A DNA stretch of 14,521 bases, taken from contig CAZHVS010000034.1 of NCBI GenBank assembly GCA_964536015.1, forward strand, positions 1 to 14,521, in the 5' to 3' direction. A program made the position numbers and the translations under genes. The notes under the pieces were generated by a model. The model saw nothing but the letters and a program-made list of their open reading frames with translations. It made no database searches and was not told where the DNA came from. This document shows, piece by piece, positions 7,614 to 14,466 of this stretch. This stretch comes from CAZHVS01 sp964536015. Its GTDB lineage: Bacteria > Bacteroidota > Ignavibacteria > Ignavibacteriales > Ignavibacteriaceae. Position 1 is the stretch's first letter. Each line of letters opens with the position of its first letter.

Positions 7614-10580
7614 TTATCTCAATCTCTTTAATTTGTTTTGTGCTTCTTTTCCATATTGATCATATTTGTGTTTAGCCAGAACAGAATTGTACATCTCAAT
7701 AGCTTTAGGAATATTTTTCTGTTTTTCATAACAATCACCAAGTTTTAAGTAAGAATTAACTACCCATTCATCATATTTTGAAAAGATGTTCAGAACTCTT
7801 ACAAAAGCAGTGATTGCTTCTGTAATTTTATTTTGTTCAAGATAAACAACTCCGCTATAATACTGTGCTTTAGCTCCAATATCATCTGTACGTTTTGTGA
7901 ATAAAGTTGAAAAAAACTTTTGAGCATTCTCATATCTTTTTGAATTTAGTTCCATTATACCAAGCTCAATTCTTGCTCTATCTGCAAAAATATTTCCATC
8001 GTAATATGTAACAACTTCATCATATAAATCGTAAGAAGCTGCAATGTTACCTTTTTTCTGGTAACAATCGGCGCGAATAAATTTAAACTCCGCTACACGT
8101 TTAGAATCCTTGTACCTGTCTTCTGCATCTTCAAGACTGCGTAAAGCTTCGTCGTATCTTTTCTGCTGGATGAGAACAGTACTCAATTCAACAACAGCAT
8201 TAGGTGCCACTGAACTTTGAGGATATGAATTAAAAACAAGTTTAAAGTTAAACGCTGCCTCTTCAAGCTGATTCAGATTTGCAGAACATTTTCCAATCCA
8301 GAAATAAGCATCAGCAATGTATTTGCTTTTAGGGAAATATGCTACAAAATCTTTATAGCTTTGTTTTGCTTTTTCATAATTTCTCTGGCTATAAAATACT
8401 TCTCCTTTTTTTAGATAAAGTTGATCGGAATAAGTGAGATTAGGATTTCTTAGTACAAAATTATCAAGAAGATTTACAGCTTTATCAGGTTCACCTTTTG
8501 CAACATAACAATATTGAATCCCGTTAATTGCATCAAAAACTTCCATTGAGTTTGGATATTCATTCAAGACTTTATTGTAATAAACTATAGCAGAATCGTA
8601 ACTTGCTAAGTTATAATAACAATCACCAATAGAATAATATACACGAGGAATCAACTTGGAGCCAGGCGCAACGGAAAAAATATTTTTATAATTGAGAATC
8701 GCTTCATAAAAACTATTTTGCTGGAAGAAAATCCAGCCAGTTAAGAAAATACTATTTTCAAAATATGCAGACCTTGGATAACCATCTCTTATTTTCTTCA
8801 ATTCTACCAGAGCTTTTGATGTTTTGTTTGCTTTATACAAAGCAAGTGCATAGTGATAAATAATGTAATCTTTTTTCAAAAATTTATCCTGCACTTTAAG
8901 CAGTTCTTCATAAGACTTTATTGAATTATCATAATTCTTATCGGCAAAATAACTATCAGCCAATCTTAGTTTAGCATCATTCACTTTGGGGTCGCGAGGA
9001 TATTTTTTTATGAAATCAGAAAAAGTATAAGCTGCATTAGTGTAATCTTTAAGGTTATAATAGCAATATGCCTTACCGTAGAAAGCGGGGTTCATAATTG
9101 TTTCATCATCAGTATTTACTCTATTATATGAAGTAAGGGCTTCCTGAAATTTTTCTTTTGCGAATAAAGCCTCAGCAAGATAGAAGCTGACTTTATTTGA
9201 TTCAAAAGAAGGTGCTCTGAAAGCAAGGTCACTTAATTGTGAAACAGCATCATCAAATTTTTTCTGATAAAAATTTGCTACTGCCTGTCCAAATAACACA
9301 CGGAACTCCAGTTCTCCTTCAGATTCCGAGATATATTTTACTGAGTTATAATTCTTTAAAGCACTGGTAAAATTTTTCCTGTTAAGCTCAATTTCGCCTA
9401 GCAATATATTTACTTTGGTTCTTGTTTTTTCATTTGGTGATTTAAGAGCGTTTGATAAATAATTTACAGCAGACTCAAGATTATTTTTGCTGTAACTTGC
9501 CACACCCATCAAATAAAAAACATCATATACTTTTTCTTCACGCGGGAATTTTTTAACGAACTCTTCATAAAGTTTAATTGCTTCTTTTTCATTTCCTGCA
9601 TATCGTTTTGTTTCAGCTTTCCAGAAGCTTGCATTTACTGCAATGGTGTCAGTTCCTTCAGAAATTGAATTGAAAAAATTATAAGCATCGTTATATTTTT
9701 TTTGCTGGAAATAACACCATGCAAGTGTATATCTTGCATCTCTTATAATCTTTAGTGAAGGATATTTAGTAATGATTTCAAGATAAGCTTTAACAGCATT
9801 ATCGTATTCTCCAATTTTATAAAAGGAATTTGCCAGAAGGAACAATGCTTCAGCTTGCTTTTCTAATGGAAGATCATAAATAGCTGGATTTTTCAGTTCC
9901 AGAATTGAGCTGTCATATTCTTTAAGCTGAAAATAACAAATTCCTATCCTTATTTGTGCGGAAGGAGCAAGAGGACTTTCTTTATAAAATGATAAAAGCT
10001 CTTCATACTGTCCCACAGCGCTCATAAAATCTTCTAGTTTTTCATATACACCGGCAAGAGCGTAGATTGTAAAATCCACATATTTATTAGTGTATTTATT
10101 ATCAAGAGCTTTTTGATAGTATGTAATAGCATCTTCATAATTAGATTCATTATTGTAAGATTCTGCTATCCAGAAATATGTTGAGCCGAGAAATTCATTT
10201 AGCGGGAATTCTTCAATAAGCTGATTAAAATAGAAACGACTTCGTTCATATCTTTGTAGTTGATAATTTATTGACCCAAGTTTAAAAAGAGACTTATCCC
10301 TGAAAGCAGTATTTTTAAAATTATAGATAAGGAAGTCATACTCGTTCATTGCTCCTTCAAGTTGACCAAGATTTACCAATGCTTCAGCCGCATAAAACTT
10401 TGCAGAAGCATAGACTTCATCACGAAGCTCATAACCATTAAAAAAATTCTGGAACAGGAAATAGGCTTTTGAATAATTCTTTGCATTGAATTGCTCCATT
10501 GCTTCGAAATAAATACTGGAAGACTGAGCCGCTCCAAAGTAAGTTAAGAAAGTTAGAATCAGAAAAATTTTTTTAATCAT
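7614..10580 (-). CDS. Large exported tetratricopeptide-repeat (TPR) protein
   Basis: This 988-aa protein has a signal peptide (about 1-19, ending GAAQ). Almost the whole mature chain is then tandem TPR units, recognisable by the recurring patterns A---F---, Y-DA---Y--I---YP and LA-SYF---NYD-SI. I estimate well over fifteen repeats; they match the TPR_6-type tandem repeats of YbgF/CpoB-like and BamD-like proteins, though this is far longer. It is probably a periplasmic solenoid scaffold for protein-protein contacts. It is the first gene of the locus and is immediately followed by the outer-membrane barrel, so it may bind it or link it to peptidoglycan or the motor. There is no clear Shine-Dalgarno site before the ATG, as is common in this group. 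No catalytic domain is visible. Confidence 0.85.
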   Translation of the reverse strand: MIKKIFLILTFLTYFGAAQSSSIYFEAMEQFNAKNYSKAYFLFQNFFNGYELRDEVYASAKFYAAEALVNLGQLEGAMNEYDFLIYNFKNTAFRDKSLFKLGSINYQLQRYERSRFYFNQLIEEFPLNEFLGSTYFWIAESYNNESNYEDAITYYQKALDNKYTNKYVDFTIYALAGVYEKLEDFMSAVGQYEELLSFYKESPLAPSAQIRIGICYFQLKEYDSSILELKNPAIYDLPLEKQAEALFLLANSFYKIGEYDNAVKAYLEIITKYPSLKIIRDARYTLAWCYFQQKKYNDAYNFFNSISEGTDTIAVNASFWKAETKRYAGNEKEAIKLYEEFVKKFPREEKVYDVFYLMGVASYSKNNLESAVNYLSNALKSPNEKTRTKVNILLGEIELNRKNFTSALKNYNSVKYISESEGELEFRVLFGQAVANFYQKKFDDAVSQLSDLAFRAPSFESNKVSFYLAEALFAKEKFQEALTSYNRVNTDDETIMNPAFYGKAYCYYNLKDYTNAAYTFSDFIKKYPRDPKVNDAKLRLADSYFADKNYDNSIKSYEELLKVQDKFLKKDYIIYHYALALYKANKTSKALVELKKIRDGYPRSAYFENSIFLTGWIFFQQNSFYEAILNYKNIFSVAPGSKLIPRVYYSIGDCYYNLASYDSAIVYYNKVLNEYPNSMEVFDAINGIQYCYVAKGEPDKAVNLLDNFVLRNPNLTYSDQLYLKKGEVFYSQRNYEKAKQSYKDFVAYFPKSKYIADAYFWIGKCSANLNQLEEAAFNFKLVFNSYPQSSVAPNAVVELSTVLIQQKRYDEALRSLEDAEDRYKDSKRVAEFKFIRADCYQKKGNIAASYDLYDEVVTYYDGNIFADRARIELGIMELNSKRYENAQKFFSTLFTKRTDDIGAKAQYYSGVVYLEQNKITEAITAFVRVLNIFSKYDEWVVNSYLKLGDCYEKQKNIPKAIEMYNSVLAKHKYDQYGKEAQNKLKRLR

Positions 10581-10650
10581 TTACAACACAGAAATATAAT
10601 TAATAAATAGAATGCCATTTCAAATTATGAACAACTAATTTAAGTCAGTG

Positions 10651-10669
10651 GTTTCTCTGTAAGAGAAAC
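10651..10669 (-). promoter_or_regulatory. Perfect hairpin in the TPR-operon leader
   Basis: GTTTCTCT (10651-10658) and AGAGAAAC (10662-10669) form a perfect 8-bp stem with a 3-nt loop. It lies about 70 bases before the TPR start codon and just downstream of the putative promoter, so it would be in the 5' leader of the six-gene transcript. It could stabilise the mRNA, control translation, or act as an operator palindrome on DNA. It is not followed by a T-run on the minus strand, so it is not a standard terminator. Confidence 0.45.
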
Positions 10670-10686
10670 AATCTTAAATATGATTA

Positions 10687-10717
10687 CAAAGATAAACTTA
10701 TAAAACAATGTATGAAA
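10687..10717 (-). promoter_or_regulatory. Possible Bacteroidota-type promoter of the six-gene locus
   Basis: On the minus strand TATCTTTG (10687-10694) fits the -7 consensus TAnnTTTG. TTTC (10714-10717) lies 19 bases upstream as a near match to the TTTG -33 element. It would give a 5' leader of about 100 nt containing the hairpin at 10651-10669. The AT-rich context means the match could be chance. Confidence 0.35.
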
Positions 10718-10797
10718 AGCGAAAAACAATTACTTTAATTAAAAAATAAGACGTAAAGAAGATGGAATAAGTTTTTCAAGGGGGAGAAAATTACTTG

Positions 10798-10880
10798 TGC
10801 GGAAGGCGGGACTTGAACCCGCACGCCGACGTGGCGCCACCCCCTCAAGATGGTGTGTCTGCCAGTTCCACCACTTCCGC
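10798..10880 (-). tRNA. tRNA-Leu (anticodon GAG)
   Basis: This is an 83-nt class II tRNA. It has a 7-bp acceptor stem (GCGGAAG pairing with CTTCCGC) and an A discriminator base. The D-arm is of the Leu type (GTGGAACTGGCAGAC). The anticodon stem is CCATC/GGTGG, including one G-U pair, with loop TTGAGGG; the anticodon GAG lies at 10844-10846. A long variable arm (CGCC/GGCG) typical of leucine tRNAs follows, then a 5-bp T-arm GCGGG-TTCAAGT-CCCGC. The CCA tail is not encoded. It reads CUC and CUU codons. It lies alone between the TPR locus and the sigma-factor operon, on the same strand as both. Confidence 0.95.
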
Positions 10881-10893
10881 AAAATTGACGTTG

Positions 10894-10924
10894 CAAAATT
10901 AAACCGCTCAGTCCTTTTTTGCAA
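10894..10924 (-). promoter_or_regulatory. Probable promoter of tRNA-Leu
   Basis: On the minus strand TAATTTTG (10894-10901) fits the Bacteroidota -7 box TAnnTTTG. TTGC (10921-10924) lies exactly 19 bases upstream in the -33 position. The predicted start, near 10886, is about six bases before the mature tRNA 5' end, the short leader expected for a tRNA gene. Position and spacing together make this the best of the housekeeping promoter candidates here. Confidence 0.45.
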
Positions 10925-10968
10925 GAATAATTAATGAATTAATAAAAATTGTTTTGATAAAACCCCAT

Positions 10969-11454
10969 TTATTCAGTTTTATTTTGTCCCCAGCGTCTGC
11001 CTTTTAAAATTAAATCCTGAATCTCTTCTCTGAATTTTCGTTCAAATAAAATAAATTTTGCAATTTGTTCTTCAGTTAGAATATCTCTTAGCGAAACAAT
11101 AAAATCGAGATGCATATTATCAAGTTCTCTGTCAAGCTTAATATAGTCATCAATCATTTTGGTATAGACAGGAGATTTCGGTTCCAGCTTAGAGTCTTTT
11201 ATTTCGGTTTCAATTTTTTCTGCAAGCTTATCAATCTGGTCTAATATGGACTCCCTTCTATTTTTGAAATCTTTTCTTCTTGAAAAAAATTTTAAAGTTG
11301 TTTCTTCGTTCATATCCAGCGTTTCAATCAATTTCATTTTTTCAAGTTGTTCAATTTTTTGAAGGGCTTTTTGCCTGTTTCGAAATCCCTGGGCATTGGT
11401 TACAAATGACGTCAGAAGAAAAAATCCGCATAGAATAAAAATCGTATTTCTCAT
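10969..11454 (-). CDS. Spy/CpxP-like periplasmic protein (sigma operon)
   Basis: This 161-aa protein has a signal peptide (about 1-22, ending NAQ). It is followed by a highly charged, almost entirely helical chain. It resembles the Spy/CpxP/ZraP superfamily of periplasmic chaperones and stress sensors: a long helical hairpin with an LTEEQ motif at 126-130, equivalent to the LTxxQ signature, followed by an F/R/E-rich helix. The earlier LTxxQ-like position is degenerate (LDMNEE, about 46-51). It starts seven bases after the anti-sigma stop, with a weak GAGAA ribosome-binding site. As the third gene of a sigma/anti-sigma operon it is likely the periplasmic sensor or a feedback chaperone for the anti-sigma factor. 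No Cys or His cluster for metal binding is visible. Confidence 0.72.
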   Translation of the reverse strand: MRNTIFILCGFFLLTSFVTNAQGFRNRQKALQKIEQLEKMKLIETLDMNEETTLKFFSRRKDFKNRRESILDQIDKLAEKIETEIKDSKLEPKSPVYTKMIDDYIKLDRELDNMHLDFIVSLRDILTEEQIAKFILFERKFREEIQDLILKGRRWGQNKTE

Positions 11455-11461
11455 AAAATTC

Positions 11462-12064
11462 TCACAATATTTTTTTATTTGATAATTCTGAATAAATTAT
11501 TTCAATTTCTTCATCGCTTAAATCGGCTATAAGTTTATTAATGTCTTTAGCAGTATTAAACATTGATTTACTTGCTTTTTGATCAGTCAATTCAAGTTCT
11601 TCATAAAGTTTTTGATTAAGGATGTTTTCATCTTCTTCTGTGTACTCGTAGTTTGCTAAAGATAGTCTTTCAGGAATAAAGATATTAATGGCCGAATTTA
11701 TTTCCGCAATCTCATTAGAAGGAGTCTTTACAATTATTTTTTCATCTACAGACATTAAATGGAACAAAATAATAAAAGTAAAAAACACAACAATTAGAGA
11801 CGAAAAAGCTATCCCGTACTTTTGGTAGTTCTTATTTGTAACAAGTTTTGTGTTTTTCTCTCTGAATCGGGCAGTCAGGGTACTGAAATAAACCGACTCT
11901 TTATTAAAATCGTCAAGTTTTTTTACTGCTTCAAATCTTTCTTTAACTTCATCAAATTTTTCTTTAAGAAAAATTGAGGTGTTTAACTCCTTTTCAAATT
12001 CAGATTTCTCGTATTCCAACATCTGATTATCAAGGTATCGAAAAATTTTTTCATCTGTTTTCAT
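11462..12064 (-). CDS. Membrane-bound anti-sigma factor
   Basis: This 200-aa protein has the layout of a single-pass anti-sigma factor. The N-terminal cytoplasmic domain (about 1-80) begins with IFRYLDNQMLEYEKSEFEKELN, the pattern typical of sigma-binding domains (YLD--L---E---FE--L). One transmembrane helix follows (84-104, IAFSSLIVVFFTFIILF), then a periplasmic domain of about 95 residues rich in Asp/Glu. It lacks the HxxxCxxC zinc motif of ZAS-type anti-sigma factors; there is no Cys in the protein. The ATG overlaps the sigma factor's stop by four bases (ATGA), giving coupled, near-equimolar synthesis. Release of sigma would come from proteolysis or a periplasmic signal, perhaps through the Spy-like partner encoded next. 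The role is inferred from layout and position. Confidence 0.78.
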   Translation of the reverse strand: MKTDEKIFRYLDNQMLEYEKSEFEKELNTSIFLKEKFDEVKERFEAVKKLDDFNKESVYFSTLTARFREKNTKLVTNKNYQKYGIAFSSLIVVFFTFIILFHLMSVDEKIIVKTPSNEIAEINSAINIFIPERLSLANYEYTEEDENILNQKLYEELELTDQKASKSMFNTAKDINKLIADLSDEEIEIIYSELSNKKIL

Positions 12065-12633
12065 AATGAATCTTTCATTAAATCATTTACTTTTTCAAAT
12101 GCATAGAAATAATTGGCTTTTAATCCACCAACGCTTTTACCGGTTATTTCTGCAATTTCTTCATAACTTAATTCATCAAAGTGACGCATAATAAATACTT
12201 CTCTTTGTCTTTTTGGTAATTGCATTAAAACTTTATCCAACTTTTCAAGTTTTTCTTTGTTTTCTATTGTTTTAACAATGTCTTCATTGTCTTTGTATTC
12301 GTCTTTACCTTCATCACTGAAAGAAAAGATGTTTTTCAATTTTTTCTTATTCAGAAAATTTATACTGCGTGTGGTTGTTATCCTGTAAATCCATGTGTAA
12401 ACTGATGATTCAAATTTGAAATTCTTTAGTTTATTATACATAACTAAAAGAACTTCCTGCACAATATCATCTGCGTCAAGGTGATTGCCCGTCATTTTTC
12501 TTGCGTGCCAGTATATCTTCTGCTGGTACTTTTGTACTAACTTATTAAAAGCAGACTCATCACCATTCAGAAATTCTTTCACTAATCTGAAATCAGCTTC
12601 TTTTTCCAGTATTTGACCTTCGTTATCTATCAC
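12061..12633 (-). CDS. ECF-type RNA polymerase sigma factor (sigma-70 family)
   Basis: This 190-aa protein has the two domains of an ECF sigma factor. Region 2 spans about 20-100, with the core motif DADDIVQEVLLVMYNKLKNF (53-72) and WIYRITTTRSINFLN (81-95), which contact core polymerase and the -10 element. Region 4 spans about 125-182, with the helix-turn-helix LSYEEIAEITGKSVGGLKAN (155-174), which reads the -35 element. A charged linker with Asp/Glu/Lys separates them. The start codon in frame is GTG (12631-12633), because no ATG lies nearby upstream. A start slightly downstream, such as a CTG at L9, is possible since the promoter-like motif overlaps this GTG. The sigma factor heads an operon with its anti-sigma factor and a Spy-like protein. 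Confidence 0.9.
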   Translation of the reverse strand: MIDNEGQILEKEADFRLVKEFLNGDESAFNKLVQKYQQKIYWHARKMTGNHLDADDIVQEVLLVMYNKLKNFKFESSVYTWIYRITTTRSINFLNKKKLKNIFSFSDEGKDEYKDNEDIVKTIENKEKLEKLDKVLMQLPKRQREVFIMRHFDELSYEEIAEITGKSVGGLKANYFYAFEKVNDLMKDSL

Positions 12634-12662
12634 TTCGACAATAATTATTAATAGATGGTTTA
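12634..12662 (-). promoter_or_regulatory. Putative ECF-sigma promoter motif, sigma-operon side
   Basis: On the minus strand TAAACC (12657-12662) is followed after 17 bases by GTCGAA (12634-12639). This matches the ECF pattern of an AAC-containing -35 and a GTC-type -10, and it mirrors the motif at 12705-12734. It points toward the sigma gene and would allow autoregulation. Its predicted start site would fall at or just inside the annotated GTG start, so either the true start codon is further in, or the motif is not functional in this direction. Confidence 0.4.
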
Positions 12663-12704
12663 AAATTCTTCTGCAAAAAATAAAAATTTATTTTACAATA
12701 AAAT

Positions 12705-12734
12705 TAAACCCTTTTTATAAATCTTTATGTCTAA
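12705..12734 (+). promoter_or_regulatory. Putative ECF-sigma promoter of the Spy/lipoprotein operon
   Basis: TAAACC (12705-12710) and GTCTAA (12729-12734) are separated by 18 bases. GTCTAA is identical to the -10 of classical sigma-E promoters, and the -35 carries the AAC core. The predicted transcript would begin near 12741 and leave a leader of about 37 nt before the ATG at 12778. This also argues against translation starting at the ATG at 12727, which lies inside the promoter. Confidence 0.55.
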
Positions 12735-12777
12735 TTTGCAAAATTCAAATTTATTATCAAACATAAAGGAAAGAAAA

Positions 12778-13329
12778 ATGAAAACACTTATGAAAAGCAC
12801 TGGTTTATTAATTTTGTTGTTAGTCATAACTTCAAATACACTTGCACAACCCGGTTATGGCTGGAGACAGCAATATTTTCATGAAAAACTTAATTTAACT
12901 GATACACAGGAGCAGAAAATTACTTCTCTTAGAGATGAACATCAGAAAAAGATGATTGATCTTCGTGCACAACTTCAAAAAGAACAGCTGGAAATTAAAA
13001 ATCTGTATAGAAATAAAGATCTGGATAGAAATAAATTACTTGCCGCTGAAGATAAATTAAGCAAACTTCGAGATGAAATGCGTAAAGCAGCTATCAATCA
13101 CCAGATGGATGTATATTCTTTATTAGATGATAATCAAAAAGCTATCTGGAGAGATAAATTCGATAACCTTCCTATGGGCAAATTTAATAATAACTGGAAA
13201 GGCAAAAGAGGAGGAAGAGGATTTAATGGCGATTGTCCATATTATGGGCTTGGAAGAGGAGGAAGAGGATTTAACGGAGATTGTCCATACAATGGGCTTG
13301 GAAGAAGAGGAAGATTTAATTGTTTTTAA
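12778..13329 (+). CDS. Spy/LTxxQ periplasmic protein with Cys/Gly-rich repeat tail
   Basis: This 183-aa protein has a signal peptide (about 1-24, ending LAQ). A charged helical Spy-like core (about 30-128) follows, carrying the two family motifs: LTDTQ at 40-44 and LDDNQ at 116-120. The core is rich in Lys/Glu/Gln and probably forms a cradle-like helical hairpin as in Spy/CpxP. The tail (141-183) is a tandem repeat RGGRGFNGDCPYYGLG / RGGRGFNGDCPYNGLG followed by a truncated RRGRFNCF, with cysteines at 153, 169 and 182. I chose the start at 12778 over an upstream in-frame ATG at 12727 because AAAGGA lies just before it, the signal peptide begins there, and the upstream ATG lies in the promoter motif. 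Likely role: periplasmic chaperone or metal-binding stress protein. Confidence 0.82.
   Translation: MKTLMKSTGLLILLLVITSNTLAQPGYGWRQQYFHEKLNLTDTQEQKITSLRDEHQKKMIDLRAQLQKEQLEIKNLYRNKDLDRNKLLAAEDKLSKLRDEMRKAAINHQMDVYSLLDDNQKAIWRDKFDNLPMGKFNNNWKGKRGGRGFNGDCPYYGLGRGGRGFNGDCPYNGLGRRGRFNCF
13207..13320 (+). repeat. 48-bp in-frame tandem repeat in the Spy-like gene
   Basis: Two near-identical 48-bp units begin at 13207 and 13255. A third, partial copy begins at 13303 and has lost one GGA triplet before it breaks off. Differences between units 1 and 2 are few and mostly at third codon positions (for example GGC to GGA, TAT to TAC), plus one amino-acid change, Tyr to Asn. The pattern indicates an in-frame duplication kept under coding constraint. 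Confidence 0.85.
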
Positions 13330-13348
13330 ACAAAGAAGGAGATGAATT

Positions 13349-14299
13349 ATGAAAACCTTTGAAAAAATCTTCGCTGCTCTGTTCTTGTTCTTGTTGTTTA
13401 CATTAACAGGTTGTAAAAACAACTCAACAGGATCAGAAGTTGTATCTCCAACTACAGATAACGAAGCAATGAAAGAAATTGCCGCTGAAGATTCTTCGGT
13501 TCTTTCTTTTGAAATGAATTATCAGGAAAGTGGAGATTTAAACTTCTTAAACAAAATTGAATCAACAGTATTTCCTGTTAAAGTAAAAAGAATAGTAACA
13601 TCAATTACCAGAAACCTAACGACAAACATTATAGGTGACACTGCTTACGGTTTAATGACTCACACATTTACGGGTGCATTGTGGATATATGCTTCAATTG
13701 ATTCTGCTCGATGGGGCGATACAACTCAGGTAGATACCATAATTAAAAAACCTTTTACAACAACCGTATCCAGAAATTTAATATTTACAAGAATCGGCAG
13801 AACAAACAGACCAAAGCTGAACTGGAAACTTCAGGCAGTTTCTTTACCTGAAGGCGGTACTTCGCTTCAAAATAATATAAGAATAACTAAACTGACAGTA
13901 ACTTCATCTGTTGATACTTTTTCAGTAACTGATCCTCTTACTTTCTACCTTAAAAGAGGAATTGGCTGGTGGAGACAATATCCGGTTATTCCCAAAAATT
14001 CAAGTGTAAATCTAAGGCTTGAAGTATTTAGCACCGCTCAGGATACAGATTTTGTTACATTAACCTTTGGTGCTGTCTGGCCTAATGGATATCACAGGGC
14101 AAAGAAAAAATTCATATTGCTTTCTTCCACTCCAACTACAAATGGTTATTTGAAAGTGTACGAACAGAATTATTCAAGCTATCAGTATGCGGGACATTTT
14201 CATGCAATAATTGATGCAATGCCCAAAGCGGTTATTTTTGATGACACCGCTCCCGTGGAATCAAGTATGTGGGCATTTCCTTACATTGTAAAAAATTAG
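13349..14299 (+). CDS. Lipoprotein of unknown function
   Basis: This 316-aa protein has a lipoprotein signal peptide with lipobox LTGC and acylated Cys22, so it is anchored to a membrane, probably the outer membrane or its periplasmic face. A Ser/Thr/Asn-rich tether follows, then an extended, mostly beta-rich domain (about 70-290) with repeated Thr-rich strands (VKRIVTSITRNLTTN, TTTVSRNLIFTRIGR) and few cysteines. The C-terminus has an HFH motif (about 282-284) and a Trp/Tyr-rich end. I recognise no family. A strong Shine-Dalgarno site AAGGAG (13336-13341) lies seven bases before the ATG. It sits 19 bases after the Spy-like gene, so the two are probably co-transcribed from the ECF-type promoter. 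A role in envelope stress is inferred from context only. Confidence 0.75.
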   Translation: MKTFEKIFAALFLFLLFTLTGCKNNSTGSEVVSPTTDNEAMKEIAAEDSSVLSFEMNYQESGDLNFLNKIESTVFPVKVKRIVTSITRNLTTNIIGDTAYGLMTHTFTGALWIYASIDSARWGDTTQVDTIIKKPFTTTVSRNLIFTRIGRTNRPKLNWKLQAVSLPEGGTSLQNNIRITKLTVTSSVDTFSVTDPLTFYLKRGIGWWRQYPVIPKNSSVNLRLEVFSTAQDTDFVTLTFGAVWPNGYHRAKKKFILLSSTPTTNGYLKVYEQNYSSYQYAGHFHAIIDAMPKAVIFDDTAPVESSMWAFPYIVKN

Positions 14300-14317
14300 A
14301 AAATATTAACATTTTTC

Positions 14318-14371
14318 ATTGCCGTTGACTATCAGCTTTAAAAAGCGGAAAGTTGACGGCAATTTTTTTTT
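14318..14371 (+). terminator. Rho-independent terminator of the Spy/lipoprotein operon
   Basis: The left arm ATTGCCGTTGACT (14318-14330) pairs with AGTTGACGGCAAT (14351-14363) over 13 positions, two of them G-U wobbles. An inner GCTTT/AAAGC stem extends the fold. A run of nine T residues (14363-14371) follows directly. It lies 19 bases after the lipoprotein stop and marks the end of that operon. Confidence 0.88.
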
Positions 14372-14402
14372 GAAGGAATTAAAGGAATTAAGAAAAATCC
14401 CA

Positions 14403-14456
14403 TTTTGAGCTAAAATTGGATATTTGTAACATAAAGAATGCATTTTTAGCTCAAAA
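14403..14456. repeat. 13-bp perfect inverted repeat
   Basis: TTTTGAGCTAAAA (14403-14415) and its exact reverse complement TTTTAGCTCAAAA (14444-14456) flank a 28-base AT-rich spacer. There is no following T-run, so it is not a typical terminator. It may be part of a dispersed repeat, a small non-autonomous element, or the edge of something that continues beyond the window. Confidence 0.55.
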
Positions 14457-14466
14457 ACGCAATTTC

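Larger units (their letters stand above)
10581..10797. other. Intergenic leader region upstream of the TPR locus
   Basis: This 217-base gap lies between the TPR gene and the tRNA gene. It holds a perfect 8-bp hairpin (10651-10669) and a possible promoter on the minus strand (10687-10717). I see no coding capacity and no obvious riboswitch fold. Confidence 0.5.

Noticed and set aside
10739..10924. 61-aa open frame on the minus strand
   Set aside because: It runs straight through the tRNA-Leu gene; its apparent protein is a translation of the tRNA.
12727..12777. Upstream in-frame ATG extending the Spy-like protein by 17 residues
   Set aside because: The ATG lies inside the ECF-type promoter motif, has no ribosome-binding site, and would put polar residues ahead of the signal peptide. 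The ATG at 12778 has AAAGGA before it.
13123..13422. 99-aa Ser-rich open frame on the minus strand
   Set aside because: It is antisense to the GA-rich repeat of the Spy-like gene; the Ser runs are the complement of the Gly/Arg codons.
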